Assembly (NCBI RefSeq): GCF_019801215.1 | Contig: NZ_JAHVJO010000002.1 | Coordinates: forward strand, 496,001 to 560,000 | Direction of reading: 5' to 3' | DNA: 64,000 nucleotides | Origin: Fictibacillus nanhaiensis | Lineage (GTDB): Bacteria; Bacillota; Bacilli; Bacillales; Fictibacillaceae | In this document: positions 34,809 to 42,433 of the stretch, one piece after another | Layout: each line of letters opens with the position of its first letter | Numbering within the stretch: position 1 is the stretch's first letter | Program-made: the position numbers and the translations under genes | Notes under the pieces: model-generated | Database searches by the model: none | Seen by the model: the letters and a program-made list of their open reading frames with translations, nothing else | Told to the model about the DNA's origin: nothing

Positions 34809-36191
34809 TCATACTTCTACAGGGCTTTTAACGGAATGACAATGCCTTTCAATATCGTTCCAATGTAAATAAATCCGTTCAATATCTTCTTCAATTAACT
34901 GGCTTCCGCTTTGCACTTCAATCACTTCAAGATCCGTTATAGCGCGTATGGCGTGTCTTGTTTTTACTGGAATTTCTAGCACATCACCAGCCTTCACTTG
35001 CCTAATCTCGCCTTCACATACAAACTCACCTTCACCTTTAATAATGGTCCACACTTCACAACGATATGAATGAAGTTGATAGCTTAAGTTGTTCCCTGAA
35101 GTGATCGCTAATCTTTTCGTTAATACTTCGTGATTTTCGTTCACTTTTGTATAATCCAGCACTTTATACCAACCCCATCTTCTTTCTTCATACATGGGAC
35201 GATGGGAATGACCAGCTAGTATATTTTTAATTAAATGACTTTTTTCTTTATCTGATACTAAAATGCCATCAGGACTAGCAGCAATCATAAGATTTGCCCC
35301 ACCAATCACGGTAATCGGTATATTTAGTTCATTTATTAGATGCGTATTTGTACAGTCAAAAAGCAATCCTTTACCTAGCTTTTCCGTTTCCATTTCATCC
35401 GATAACGTGTTCCAAGTACCCAAGTCCTTCCAATACCCCTCATACTGTAACGCAACTATATGGTTTTCATTTTCAGCTACCTCGTAGTCAAAGCTAGTTC
35501 GAGGTAAAGCAGAATAATCTTGCCTTAATTCTTCATAATGAAGAGGAAGCTTCCTGTTCTCCAGCAAAGAAAGCATGTACTCTAGCTTAAAGGCAAATAC
35601 ACCGCAGTTCCATAAGCTGTTTTTATGAATTAATTCTTCAGCTACAACACCATCAGGCTTTTCTTTAAAATGAGACACGGTCATCCAGTTATGATCATTC
35701 TTGGAATCTGGGACAATATAGCCGTACTTTTCTGAAGGATACGTTGGTTTGACCCCGAGTAACGCTAACTGTGCATCCGACTGATGAAGAACGGCTTCTA
35801 GTTCCTTTACTTTTTCAAAAAATGCAGTTTCGACATACGAATCAACAGGAAGGATGATAACAACCTCTTCAGGATTTGTTTTCATCACCGAATAAAGATA
35901 GGATGCTGCCAGTGCGATAGCTGGGAACGTGTCCCGGCGCTCAGGCTCTACAACCATTCGATCCATTCCACATATCTGACTTTTGATCATATCTACTTGT
36001 GCGCTGCTTGTCGCAATAACAGTTGATTGATCCAGGTTAACCGAACTTAGCTGATTCCACACTCGCTGTGTCATTGACACACTTTCTTTATTTTCATTTT
36101 TGAGAACTTTTAAGAATTGTTTGGATCGAGCGTCGTTTGAAAGAGGCCATAATCGTTTTCCAGAGCCTCCAGATAATAAGACTACCTTCAT
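34809..36191 (-). CDS. Mannose-1-phosphate guanylyltransferase with C-terminal cupin (ManC type)
   Basis: A 460-residue protein. The nucleotidyltransferase domain has LLSGGSGKRLWPLSNDARSKQFLK (residues 5-28), EPERRDTFPAIALAA, LPVDSYVE and FKEKPDG. The C-terminal cupin (about 350-440, YRCEVWTIIKGEGEFVCEGEIRQVKAGDVLEIPVKTRHAIRAI) is the type II phosphomannose isomerase module. It makes GDP-mannose, so the polymer probably contains mannose or a GDP-mannose-derived sugar. Confidence 0.92.
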   Translation of the reverse strand: MKVVLLSGGSGKRLWPLSNDARSKQFLKVLKNENKESVSMTQRVWNQLSSVNLDQSTVIATSSAQVDMIKSQICGMDRMVVEPERRDTFPAIALAASYLYSVMKTNPEEVVIILPVDSYVETAFFEKVKELEAVLHQSDAQLALLGVKPTYPSEKYGYIVPDSKNDHNWMTVSHFKEKPDGVVAEELIHKNSLWNCGVFAFKLEYMLSLLENRKLPLHYEELRQDYSALPRTSFDYEVAENENHIVALQYEGYWKDLGTWNTLSDEMETEKLGKGLLFDCTNTHLINELNIPITVIGGANLMIAASPDGILVSDKEKSHLIKNILAGHSHRPMYEERRWGWYKVLDYTKVNENHEVLTKRLAITSGNNLSYQLHSYRCEVWTIIKGEGEFVCEGEIRQVKAGDVLEIPVKTRHAIRAITDLEVIEVQSGSQLIEEDIERIYLHWNDIERHCHSVKSPVEV

Positions 36192-36210
36192 GCCATCACC
36201 TCCATATTTT

Positions 36211-37404
36211 TTAAGTGCGGGTCATTGATAATCGGTTTATCGTGTTCACATAAAACTTCTCTAATTGATGGTGCAAGTGATGCCATTGGTAATTCATTTC
36301 TATAAATTCCCTCGCAGCATGTCTTATCTCTTCTAGTTTAGAATCATTAGAGAGTATTTCTATCATTCCTTTCGCAAAGTCAGTTTCTCCATCCCGTACA
36401 AGAATGGTCTTATGATTAACTGCTTTAATAGGTTCATTGACAATCGGTGTCGTTATGACAGGAATTCCTGCAGCCATGGCCTCCAACACCTTATTTTGTA
36501 ACCCAGCACCTGATTGCATGGGACAAACGAACAGCTTAGCTTTTGCCAAGTAATCCCGAATGTCTGGCACTTCCCCCGTGATGATGATATTTTTATGTTT
36601 TTTACAAAGTCTGATTAAATCCTTAGTTGGCTTTCTCCCTACTATATAAAATGTGAGATTGTCGATTTCACTTTCGATGAGGGGGAAGATCTTTGTAACA
36701 AAATATTTAACAGCCTCTCGGTTAGGCTCATAGCTCATATTTCCGACAAAAATGAGTGTATTTTCTTCGGTCAGCTGTGGATGATAAGTAAAATAGTTGA
36801 TATCTACACCGTTTGGGATAGTCGTGACCGCATCATTGTTCGCATCGATGGTTCCCTTATCTACATCAGAGATAAAAATGCCCCCATCGTAACAAGAAGC
36901 TGCTTGTTTTTCCATTTCGTATATTTTGGAAGCTTCGTATTTAAATAACATATTTAAAAATGATTTTTTCAAAGCAATCCTGCGATTAAGATTCAACGAA
37001 ATAGAATCCACAAAATCCATTACATTTGGAATGTCTTTAATTACCGAATAATATGGAAGTGTTCTCACTAACTGATTATGAACAATATCGTATTTATTCA
37101 TTTGGATGGCTTTATGGATGGTTTGTTCAAACTCTTTCGATAAGTATAGAGAAACTTGTAGAGGCATCCTCTTATACAAACTTAAAAGGAAGTTTTTTAT
37201 CGCTTCTAACTTGTTTAAGGGAACGACAGAAATATTTTTACATAGAAGCTCGAGCTCGTAAGGTATTGTTTTATTATTACTAAAGGAGATGAGATGAATA
37301 TCGTGACCTAGCCTTTTTAAACCTTTGAGTTGATTATAAGATCTCAGCTGATCGCCCTTTGTTGGAGGAAAAGGAAGTCTTGGAGTAATGTATAGAATTT
37401 TCAT
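36211..37404 (-). CDS. Glycosyltransferase family 4, first gene of the second EPS operon
   Basis: A 397-residue GT-B enzyme: KILYITPRLPFPPTKGDQLRSYNQLKGLKRLGHDIHLISF at the start, TTIPNGVDINYF, LIFVGNMSYEPN, and KLFVCPMQSGAGLQNKVLEAMAAGIPVITTPI with the donor site. It is close in style to the GTs of PEP-CTERM/EpsH1-associated loci. GAGGAGTG precedes ATG 37404. SinR-type operators lie directly upstream. Confidence 0.92.
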   Translation of the reverse strand: MKILYITPRLPFPPTKGDQLRSYNQLKGLKRLGHDIHLISFSNNKTIPYELELLCKNISVVPLNKLEAIKNFLLSLYKRMPLQVSLYLSKEFEQTIHKAIQMNKYDIVHNQLVRTLPYYSVIKDIPNVMDFVDSISLNLNRRIALKKSFLNMLFKYEASKIYEMEKQAASCYDGGIFISDVDKGTIDANNDAVTTIPNGVDINYFTYHPQLTEENTLIFVGNMSYEPNREAVKYFVTKIFPLIESEIDNLTFYIVGRKPTKDLIRLCKKHKNIIITGEVPDIRDYLAKAKLFVCPMQSGAGLQNKVLEAMAAGIPVITTPIVNEPIKAVNHKTILVRDGETDFAKGMIEILSNDSKLEEIRHAAREFIEMNYQWHHLHHQLEKFYVNTINRLSMTRT

Positions 37405-37427
37405 TTAATCACTCCTCTAATAAGGAA

Positions 37428-37462
37428 GTACTTTAAAGAACCAGCTGTTCTGTAAATAGAAC
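37428..37462. promoter_or_regulatory. SinR-type operators of the second EPS operon
   Basis: GTTCTGTAAATAGAAC (37447-37462) has the 16-bp inverted geometry. Six bases nearer the gene is a GTACTTTAAAGAAC element (37428-37441), and a further AGAAC half lies near 37487. These would repress the EPS genes. Confidence 0.68.
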
Positions 37463-37570
37463 AATTTAAATTGATTATAGAACATACTTCATCATTATTC
37501 AAGGACAATGTGAGAATTTATTAAAATAAAAGTAATTAAATTTCACGGATTATTACGGGATGGAACATAA

Positions 37571-37606
37571 AAAATCCCAATTAAAGGTTTTTTCCTTTAA
37601 TCGGGA
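37571..37606 (-). terminator. Rho-independent terminator
   Basis: AATCCCAATTAAAGG and CCTTTAATCGGGAT form a long stem; T-run on the minus strand. Confidence 0.87.
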
Positions 37607-37629
37607 TACCGTTCACGTTACGTAATATG

Positions 37630-38061
37630 TTATCTGGCTGTTTTTCTAAACTTAAACACAAATCCAATGATAAAAGAAACAATTGTCATGATAAACAAAG
37701 ATGTTGTAATGGTAGTAATGCCAGCGTTCATATTTAAGGCATGATAAACTTGTACACAAATGCCAAATGGAATGGCGAAAAAAAGAAATGATATACCAAA
37801 AATAGCATTTTTAGTGTTAAAAAGTTCTGTCTTATGTGCAACGTCTAACACTTTTAAACTCAAAATCCAAAATGCACTTGTAATTGACCAGAATAGAAGT
37901 ATGGAAGAAATAAATGAAGTTGAAGTTAGTCCCATAATTCGTTCAAAGAACAAATTAATATTCCCCCATACCATCACTGTTTGATACATTCCCAATGCAA
38001 AAAGCGCAGCTAAAAAGATAAATGCAAATCCAAAGCCAGATGTAATATGTTTCATCTCCAA
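37630..38061 (-). CDS. Hypothetical membrane protein with four helices
   Basis: A 143-residue protein with four hydrophobic segments (about 9-28, 47-70, 85-105, 113-135). No motif recognised. It has its own terminator. Because it lies beside the ThiF/twin-peptide locus on the same strand, an immunity or export accessory role is conceivable, but a decayed MCP gene and 600 bp separate them. Confidence 0.65.
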   Translation of the reverse strand: MEMKHITSGFGFAFIFLAALFALGMYQTVMVWGNINLFFERIMGLTSTSFISSILLFWSITSAFWILSLKVLDVAHKTELFNTKNAIFGISFLFFAIPFGICVQVYHALNMNAGITTITTSLFIMTIVSFIIGFVFKFRKTAR

Positions 38062-38275
38062 ATATATTCTCCTTCCCTAATTCCGATAAAACGAAACCTC
38101 ATTTCAAATTATTTTACAATATTTTTTTGAAAATTGGAACCCTTAAAATAATTTGAAGTGCTTTTTACAAAAGGCTAGAAAACAACGTTGTTTAATAAGT
38201 ATGTAAACAACACCTCGTTTATTTTCGTTTATTTATCCAAAAAAATTTGAAACAGTTTTACTAACACAAGATAAT

Positions 38276-38461
38276 ATGAGAATTAAAATGGAAGAAATAG
38301 CTGCAATGTTTGAAGAAAATTCTGCAGGTTTTGAGGAGGTTTCCGTTTATACACAACAGTTGAGTGCAACAACGGAAGAAATAAACAGGCAAATGAGTTT
38401 ACTATATCATCTAACGAACTTAAAGAGCTTAATGAACAGTTTAAAGTTCAACCATTACTAG
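38276..38461 (+). pseudogene. Remnant of a methyl-accepting chemotaxis protein C-terminus
   Basis: The frame reads KMEEIAAMFEENSAGFEEVSVYTQQLSATTEEINRQMS, the adaptation-helix pattern of MCP tails (compare EEIAASSEESAAGTEEVSA). After that the frame shifts: an alternative frame continues SSNELKELNEQFKV, like the usual end 'LAELAEELNELVSKFKV'. No receptor or signalling core remains and no ribosome site is seen. Dead fragment. I see nothing in 38462-38640. Confidence 0.7.
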
Positions 38462-38643
38462 CTTTCTTTGAGCTAAGAAAAAAACTATTTGTAGTTAACG
38501 TTACAACAGTTTTTTTCAATCTAATTAAATCATTTAAAATAAATGAGGTTTTTCTATTTTTTTAATTTTTCTAGACGCACATAGATACCACATTTAAGAA
38601 GCAAACTTTCCACTAGTTCATCGCGAAGATCACGAAATAAAAG

Positions 38644-38675
38644 AATGAGCCGCAGGGAACAATCAGCGGCTCATT
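38644..38675 (-). terminator. Terminator overlapping the end of the ThiF gene
   Basis: AATGAGCCGC and GCGGCTCATT pair perfectly and overlap the last codons of the gene; CTTTTATTT follows on the minus strand. Confidence 0.78.
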
Positions 38676-39742
38676 GCTTTTGCAAGCGAACATGTGCAGG
38701 CATCATATTTTTCCGGTACTTCGAGCACATCAATGCTATATTTCGCAATATTAACTAGCAAGACTTTATTCATTAAATACGGTTCAACTTGTCCCGTCAA
38801 ATACTTAATAATCTCTGCTGTAGCGATACTTCCGATTAATTCTCCAATATAAGGAACGGTGCTGACGACAAAATCGTTTTTGTTTTTGGTTTCGCCATTA
38901 AACTCAGCATCAGCTTTTACAAAATGATAAATACAATCAATATCATGAGACTTTCCTGGAACATAAATCGGCAACACTTTACAATTGTGACCATTATAGG
39001 CTCCCGCATAACAAACCGCTTTTTGATTTTGAACGGCATATTCATTGATCAGTTTATCGAAGCCCGGTCCATCTCCGCCAGATATGATTAGATCTGCGTC
39101 GTCCAGCATTTGCATATCTGACGTATTTTCTACATGAATTTCATATGTACTAATAATAGCATCACGGATTCTATCCTCAACATACCGCTTAAGGACATTC
39201 GTTTTCTTTTGGCCGATATCATTCAATGAAAATAGAGGCTGTCTCGTTAAATTCGTCTCTTCCACAACGTCATTGTCTACTAAAACGAAATTTTTTACAC
39301 CCATAGCCGTAAGCTTTGCAACCACACTGGATCCAATTGTGCCGCATCCTATAACGGCAATTTTTTTAGACATGATCCGCCTTTGTATTTCGTTTCGGTC
39401 GACACCATCTGACTCCAGCTCAGCCCACATTGGAATAATTCTCGAAAATAAACTTAAGGACGGATCAAGTGTAACTTTCCCTTTTACTTCTATGTATTTT
39501 TCTTCAAATAAAAAATCAACAATTTCTTTTATTTCATCGATAGAATTTGGATATTTATTATCAATCTTGGCTATTAACTCCTCATAAGTGAGTTCTCCAA
39601 TGCTTTCTAAAACCTCAAGTCCAACATCGGTTAATTCAAACACTTGCCCCACATTCCCATCCGTAAGAGGCCGATTTATAAGGACTTCCTTTTTTATTTT
39701 ATTTAAAGTTACTCGCGTATATGGTTTAAATTGAAGAATCAT
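38663..39742 (-). CDS. ThiF/E1-like adenylyltransferase with N-terminal RRE-like domain (MccB-like)
   Basis: A 359-residue protein with the architecture of microcin C7 MccB (350 aa). An N-terminal winged-helix/PqqD-like domain (about 1-95, FELTDVGLEVLESIGELTYEELIAKI...IVDFLFEEKYIE) would clamp a peptide leader. The E1 adenylation domain has GCGTIGSS (about 132-139), VDNDVVEETNLTRQ (about 155-168) and SGGDGPG. The C-terminus is DACTCSLAKAMSR with a CxC. ATG 39742 follows AAAGGTGG. Two tandem 21-residue peptide genes and an attenuator lie directly upstream, so it is probably the modifying enzyme of a RiPP-type product. No transporter or YcaO is next to it. Confidence 0.85.
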   Translation of the reverse strand: MILQFKPYTRVTLNKIKKEVLINRPLTDGNVGQVFELTDVGLEVLESIGELTYEELIAKIDNKYPNSIDEIKEIVDFLFEEKYIEVKGKVTLDPSLSLFSRIIPMWAELESDGVDRNEIQRRIMSKKIAVIGCGTIGSSVVAKLTAMGVKNFVLVDNDVVEETNLTRQPLFSLNDIGQKKTNVLKRYVEDRIRDAIISTYEIHVENTSDMQMLDDADLIISGGDGPGFDKLINEYAVQNQKAVCYAGAYNGHNCKVLPIYVPGKSHDIDCIYHFVKADAEFNGETKNKNDFVVSTVPYIGELIGSIATAEIIKYLTGQVEPYLMNKVLLVNIAKYSIDVLEVPEKYDACTCSLAKAMSR

Positions 39743-39759
39743 AGTTATTCCACCTTTCT

Positions 39760-39794
39760 AAAAAAAAAGAGTACCTCTTTTAAAATAGGTACTC
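39760..39794 (-). terminator. Strong terminator/attenuator between the twin peptides and the ThiF gene
   Basis: GAGTACC (39769-39775 on the plus strand) pairs with GGTACTC (39788-39794); on the minus strand nine Ts follow. It would yield many short peptide mRNAs per readthrough mRNA, as in other precursor-peptide operons. Confidence 0.87.
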
Positions 39795-39808
39795 TCCGTT
39801 TAGTACTT

Positions 39809-39874
39809 TTATCTACGGTCAACCATTGGGTTAAAATTACAAACTATCATTCTTACAGTGTTTTTCTTTTTCAT
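39809..39874 (-). CDS. Twin precursor peptide B (21 residues)
   Basis: ATG 39874 to TAA, with GGAGGAG seven bases upstream. It opens with the leader-like MKKKNTVRM, identical to peptide A, and ends IVCNFNPMVDRR. The leader is conserved at DNA level (27 identical bases), while the second half varies around a conserved C-x-[W/F]-N-P-x-x-D-x-R pattern. That is the mark of a leader plus variable core. It is the nearer of the two to the ThiF gene. Confidence 0.72.
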   Translation of the reverse strand: MKKKNTVRMIVCNFNPMVDRR

Positions 39875-39888
39875 AGGATACTCCTCCA

Positions 39889-39954
39889 TTATCTATGGTC
39901 AGAACTTGGATTCCAAACACAAATTGCCATTCTTACAGTGTTTTTCTTTTTCAT
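39889..39954 (-). CDS. Twin precursor peptide A (21 residues)
   Basis: ATG 39954 to TAA, behind GAGGAGGTG. Leader MKKKNTVRM, then AICVWNPSSDHR. The gap to peptide B (14 bp) is filled by B's ribosome site. Shared Cys12, Asn15, Pro16, Asp19 and Arg21 are candidates for modification or recognition. MccA peptides end in Asn, whereas both of these end in Arg, so the chemistry may differ. Confidence 0.72.
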   Translation of the reverse strand: MKKKNTVRMAICVWNPSSDHR

Positions 39955-40026
39955 ACGATACACCTCCTCTTGTTTTGTTTTTTCAGAACCCTATGTAAAA
40001 TTCATTTGTGAGTTCTGTTATTTACA

Positions 40027-40055
40027 ATTTTATACAGTAATCTGAATATTTTCAA
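40027..40055 (-). promoter_or_regulatory. promoter of the twin-peptide locus
   Basis: On the minus strand TTGAAA (40050-40055) and TAAAAT (40027-40032) are 17 bp apart. They lie 72 bp before the first peptide start, leaving a leader with a GGGTTCT/AGAACTC pair. Confidence 0.55.
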
Positions 40056-40263
40056 CATATTTCTTACATAAATGTCAAAAATAGTAAAATAGTATCGAAA
40101 CATGTTCGAAATAGGTCATTAGTTCTATAAACCTTTAAATGAACTAAAAATTGCAGTTCTTTTCACCTGCTCTCTTATTGTTCATAGGGTCTTCCTACAG
40201 GTGTAAAATGTCATAAAAGCCTTTCTTTCCTGAGCTCGCCGTTCGGTCCTTTATTCCTTAATG

Positions 40264-40303
40264 GAAAAAAAAAAAAATAACCCGTTTTTCGAGTTATCTT
40301 TTT
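40264..40303 (-). terminator. Rho-independent terminator
   Basis: ATAACCCG and CGAGTTAT pair; A-run on the plus strand gives a long T-run on the minus strand. Confidence 0.78.
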
Positions 40304-40310
40304 TTGAATT

Positions 40311-40691
40311 TTATAAGAATACTTTCTCTCTTGTTTTTAAGATTTCATTAAGATTATTTTTTAATAATGTTGATTTATTCGTAATCCCTTTTTCAAATTG
40401 TTGGATTGTTGTATGGTCTCCATTACTTTTTACCGGTTCCACATTAATTAACACTTCTAACATTTTACGAGCAGACTCATGATCGTTTGGCAGCTTTCCA
40501 TTCTCTAACTTTATCATATAAACAAAAGCATCCATTTCTCTATAGTTCAGTTCAATCTCAATTGCAATATCGCTTTTTTCATAAAAGAAGGTTGTCTTCC
40601 AGCTCCCATCTGTTGCAACCGGTTCAGAAAATCCATATTCATTGATAAGGTAGGAAAAACTTTCTTCCGTTATTGATGAGAATACATTCAT
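40311..40691 (-). CDS. Hypothetical 126-residue protein
   Basis: A soluble, acidic protein (MNVFSSITEESFSYLINEYGFSEPVATDGSWKTTFFYEKSDIAIEIELNYREMDAFVYMIKLENGKLP). The layout recalls small cytosolic immunity or SMI1-unrelated 'DUF' proteins with an alpha helix then antiparallel strands. CGGAGGTG precedes ATG 40691. No family named with confidence. It stands between terminators. Confidence 0.65.
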   Translation of the reverse strand: MNVFSSITEESFSYLINEYGFSEPVATDGSWKTTFFYEKSDIAIEIELNYREMDAFVYMIKLENGKLPNDHESARKMLEVLINVEPVKSNGDHTTIQQFEKGITNKSTLLKNNLNEILKTREKVFL

Positions 40692-40870
40692 GTTAACACC
40701 TCCGTGTTTGAGTAACTTATCCTTTATTATCGTCTAATGATTCTTTACAGTTTACATCGTTTCTTTACATAAAGATAATATTTATATTTTCGCCCCTATA
40801 TAGCTTAGTCCTCTTTTATGAATTCAATTGATATTTTATTGTAAACTTTATGAAAGTTATTTCCTTTTAT

Positions 40871-40897
40871 TAAAAAAACCCCCATCTAATGGAGGCT
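40871..40897 (-). terminator. Rho-independent terminator of the nitronate monooxygenase gene
   Basis: CCTCCAT and ATGGGGG pair (one G-U), followed by seven Ts on the minus strand. Confidence 0.78.
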
Positions 40898-40912
40898 CTG
40901 ATTTAAAATTTA

Positions 40913-41881
40913 TTAAATAATCATTAATGAATCTTTTAATTTCATTGCTTGCGTATATTCCAATTTTAATTCTTCTACTACTTCTTCAACGGTCGAAACC
41001 TTTTTAACGCTCCCTACTCCCTGACCCGCTGACCAGATGTCTTTCCAAGCTTTTGCTTTTGATTCAGAGAAGGATAAGTCTACAGCGTCTTTTTTCTTTA
41101 GATTTTCTAGATCAAATCCTGCTTTTTGTAAGGAGGGTAAAAGATAATTCCCGTTTATTCCGCTTATAGCATCCGTATAGATGAGGTCTTCTAAGGTGGA
41201 TTCAATCATCATCTGTCGGTAATCTTCACTTGCTGACGATTCTTCCGTCGCAATAAAACGAGTCCCCATGTAAACGAGGTCTGCTCCCAGAATTTTAGCT
41301 GCGAGTATGTCTTCCCCAGTTGAAATGGCACCCGCAAGAATTGTGATTCCGTCCCAGAATTCTTTAACTGCTCTTAAAAACGCGAATGGATTTAATGTTC
41401 CACCATGCCCTCCTGCTCCGCTGCACACTAAAATGAGTCCGTCTATGCCGGTTTTAGCTGCTTTACGGGCATGATCGAGAGAGATAACATCAGAAAAAAC
41501 GAAGCCTCCATAGCTATGAACGATTGTGGCAACGTCTGTCGGATTTCCAAGCGATGTGATTACAATCGGTGGTTTATACTTCTTAATTAATTCGAGATCT
41601 TCTTGAAATCGTTTGTTCGTGCGGTGAACGATTAGATTGACTCCCCAAGGTGCTATTTTTGCTGTTGGGTCTTCCCTTTTTATTGTTTCAAGTTCTTCTG
41701 TGATGCGTATCATCCAGTTTTCTAAAAGCTCTGTCGTTCTTGCATTTAATAGAGGAAACGTACCCATAATTCCGTTTTTGCAGCTCTCAATGACCATATC
41801 TGGACTTGATACTAAAAACATCGGGGCATTAATTACCGGCAAAGTTAATTGATTCGACATGGTTTCTGGCAATTTTGACAT
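40913..41881 (-). CDS. Nitronate monooxygenase (NPD / 2-nitropropane dioxygenase family)
   Basis: A 322-residue FMN enzyme with a TIM barrel: PVINAPMFLVSSPDMVIESCKNGIMG at the start, VCSGAGGHGGTLNPFAF (FMN loop with the catalytic His), AGAISTGEDILAAKILGADLVYMGTRFIATEESSAS. The family oxidises nitronates; some members act on other substrates. GTAAGGAGTG precedes ATG 41881. Single gene. Confidence 0.9.
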   Translation of the reverse strand: MSKLPETMSNQLTLPVINAPMFLVSSPDMVIESCKNGIMGTFPLLNARTTELLENWMIRITEELETIKREDPTAKIAPWGVNLIVHRTNKRFQEDLELIKKYKPPIVITSLGNPTDVATIVHSYGGFVFSDVISLDHARKAAKTGIDGLILVCSGAGGHGGTLNPFAFLRAVKEFWDGITILAGAISTGEDILAAKILGADLVYMGTRFIATEESSASEDYRQMMIESTLEDLIYTDAISGINGNYLLPSLQKAGFDLENLKKKDAVDLSFSESKAKAWKDIWSAGQGVGSVKKVSTVEEVVEELKLEYTQAMKLKDSLMII

Positions 41882-42044
41882 GATGTTTCACTCCTTACAT
41901 ATATTTTCTGTTTAGTAGTTTTCCACAATAGGTACAAAAATCCTTTAAACTGAACCATTTTGAGGTACAGAATAAACATTTACTACTAAAATATTACATT
42001 TATATTACAGTCATTTTCTGACAACTTTCTTTTTTTAGATGCGA

Positions 42045-42050
42045 TATAAT
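42045..42050 (+). promoter_or_regulatory. -10 element of the riboswitch-sinI-sinR transcript
   Basis: TATAAT about 8 bp before the aptamer region. No good -35 is present; a CTGACAA 24 bp upstream resembles a degenerate Spo0A box, as expected for a Spo0A-activated sinI promoter. Confidence 0.5.
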
Positions 42051-42065
42051 CAATTTGGGTTAGGA

Positions 42066-42168
42066 AATTAGACCCAAAACCTTCGGAAAAGGGCAAACAT
42101 TCTCGAAAGAGGTGGGCGCAAAGCCACGGGTCTAAGGCTGACTTAGCTAAGATCGCCGGGTTACCTGA
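42066..42168 (+). ncRNA. Cyclic di-GMP-I (GEMM) riboswitch upstream of sinI
   Basis: The region holds the landmarks of the class I c-di-GMP aptamer in order: GGGCAAAC (42101-42108), a P1b hairpin closed by a GAAA tetraloop (TCTCGAAAGAGG), CGCAAAGCCACGGGTCTAAGG (42117-42137), a second hairpin with AGCTAAGATCGCC, and the closing GGGTTACC (42158-42165). The usual GGGACGCAAAGCC reads GGGCGCAAAGCC, so the A that stacks between the ligand guanines appears changed or missing. A 5' TTAGACCC (42068-42075) is perfectly complementary to GGGTCTAA (42128-42135) inside the aptamer, giving a possible exclusive fold. The sinI ribosome site lies only 20 nt downstream and there is no terminator, so control is probably at translation. 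Confidence 0.82.
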
Positions 42169-42198
42169 ACAAAAACGCTTATCTGGAGGGATCTTTTA

Positions 42199-42327
42199 GT
42201 GGAGAATACAATTACGTTAGATCGAGAGTGGATTGAATTGATGAAAGAAGCTAGAGATCAAGGTTTCACTAAAGAACAAATTATTGAATTTTTGAAAAAT
42301 CCACAGCTTTTTGTTAGTAAAATCTAA
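42199..42327 (+). CDS. sinI: SinI antirepressor
   Basis: A 42-residue protein from GTG 42199 (GGAGGG nine bases upstream). Residues 7-33 (LDREWIELMKEARDQGFTKEQIIEFLK) match the SinI/SinR dimerisation helix-turn-helix pair, and there is no DNA-binding domain. SinI binds SinR and removes it from matrix operators. It sits directly behind the c-di-GMP type riboswitch and 107 bp before the sinR start, the same gene order as in B. subtilis. Confidence 0.9.
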   Translation: MENTITLDREWIELMKEARDQGFTKEQIIEFLKNPQLFVSKI

Positions 42328-42370
42328 ACAAATGGTTGAAATGAATCAATAACACGATTTCATGAATTTA

Positions 42371-42399
42371 TTTACTTCCCTTTTATACAAAGATATAAT
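42371..42399 (+). promoter_or_regulatory. separate sinR promoter
   Basis: TTTACT (42371-42376) and a perfect TATAAT (42394-42399) are 17 bp apart in the sinI-sinR gap, so sinR can be made constitutively without the riboswitch. Confidence 0.7.
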
Positions 42400-42433
42400 A
42401 AAGGCAAATTACTATGTAAAATGGGGATTGCAA

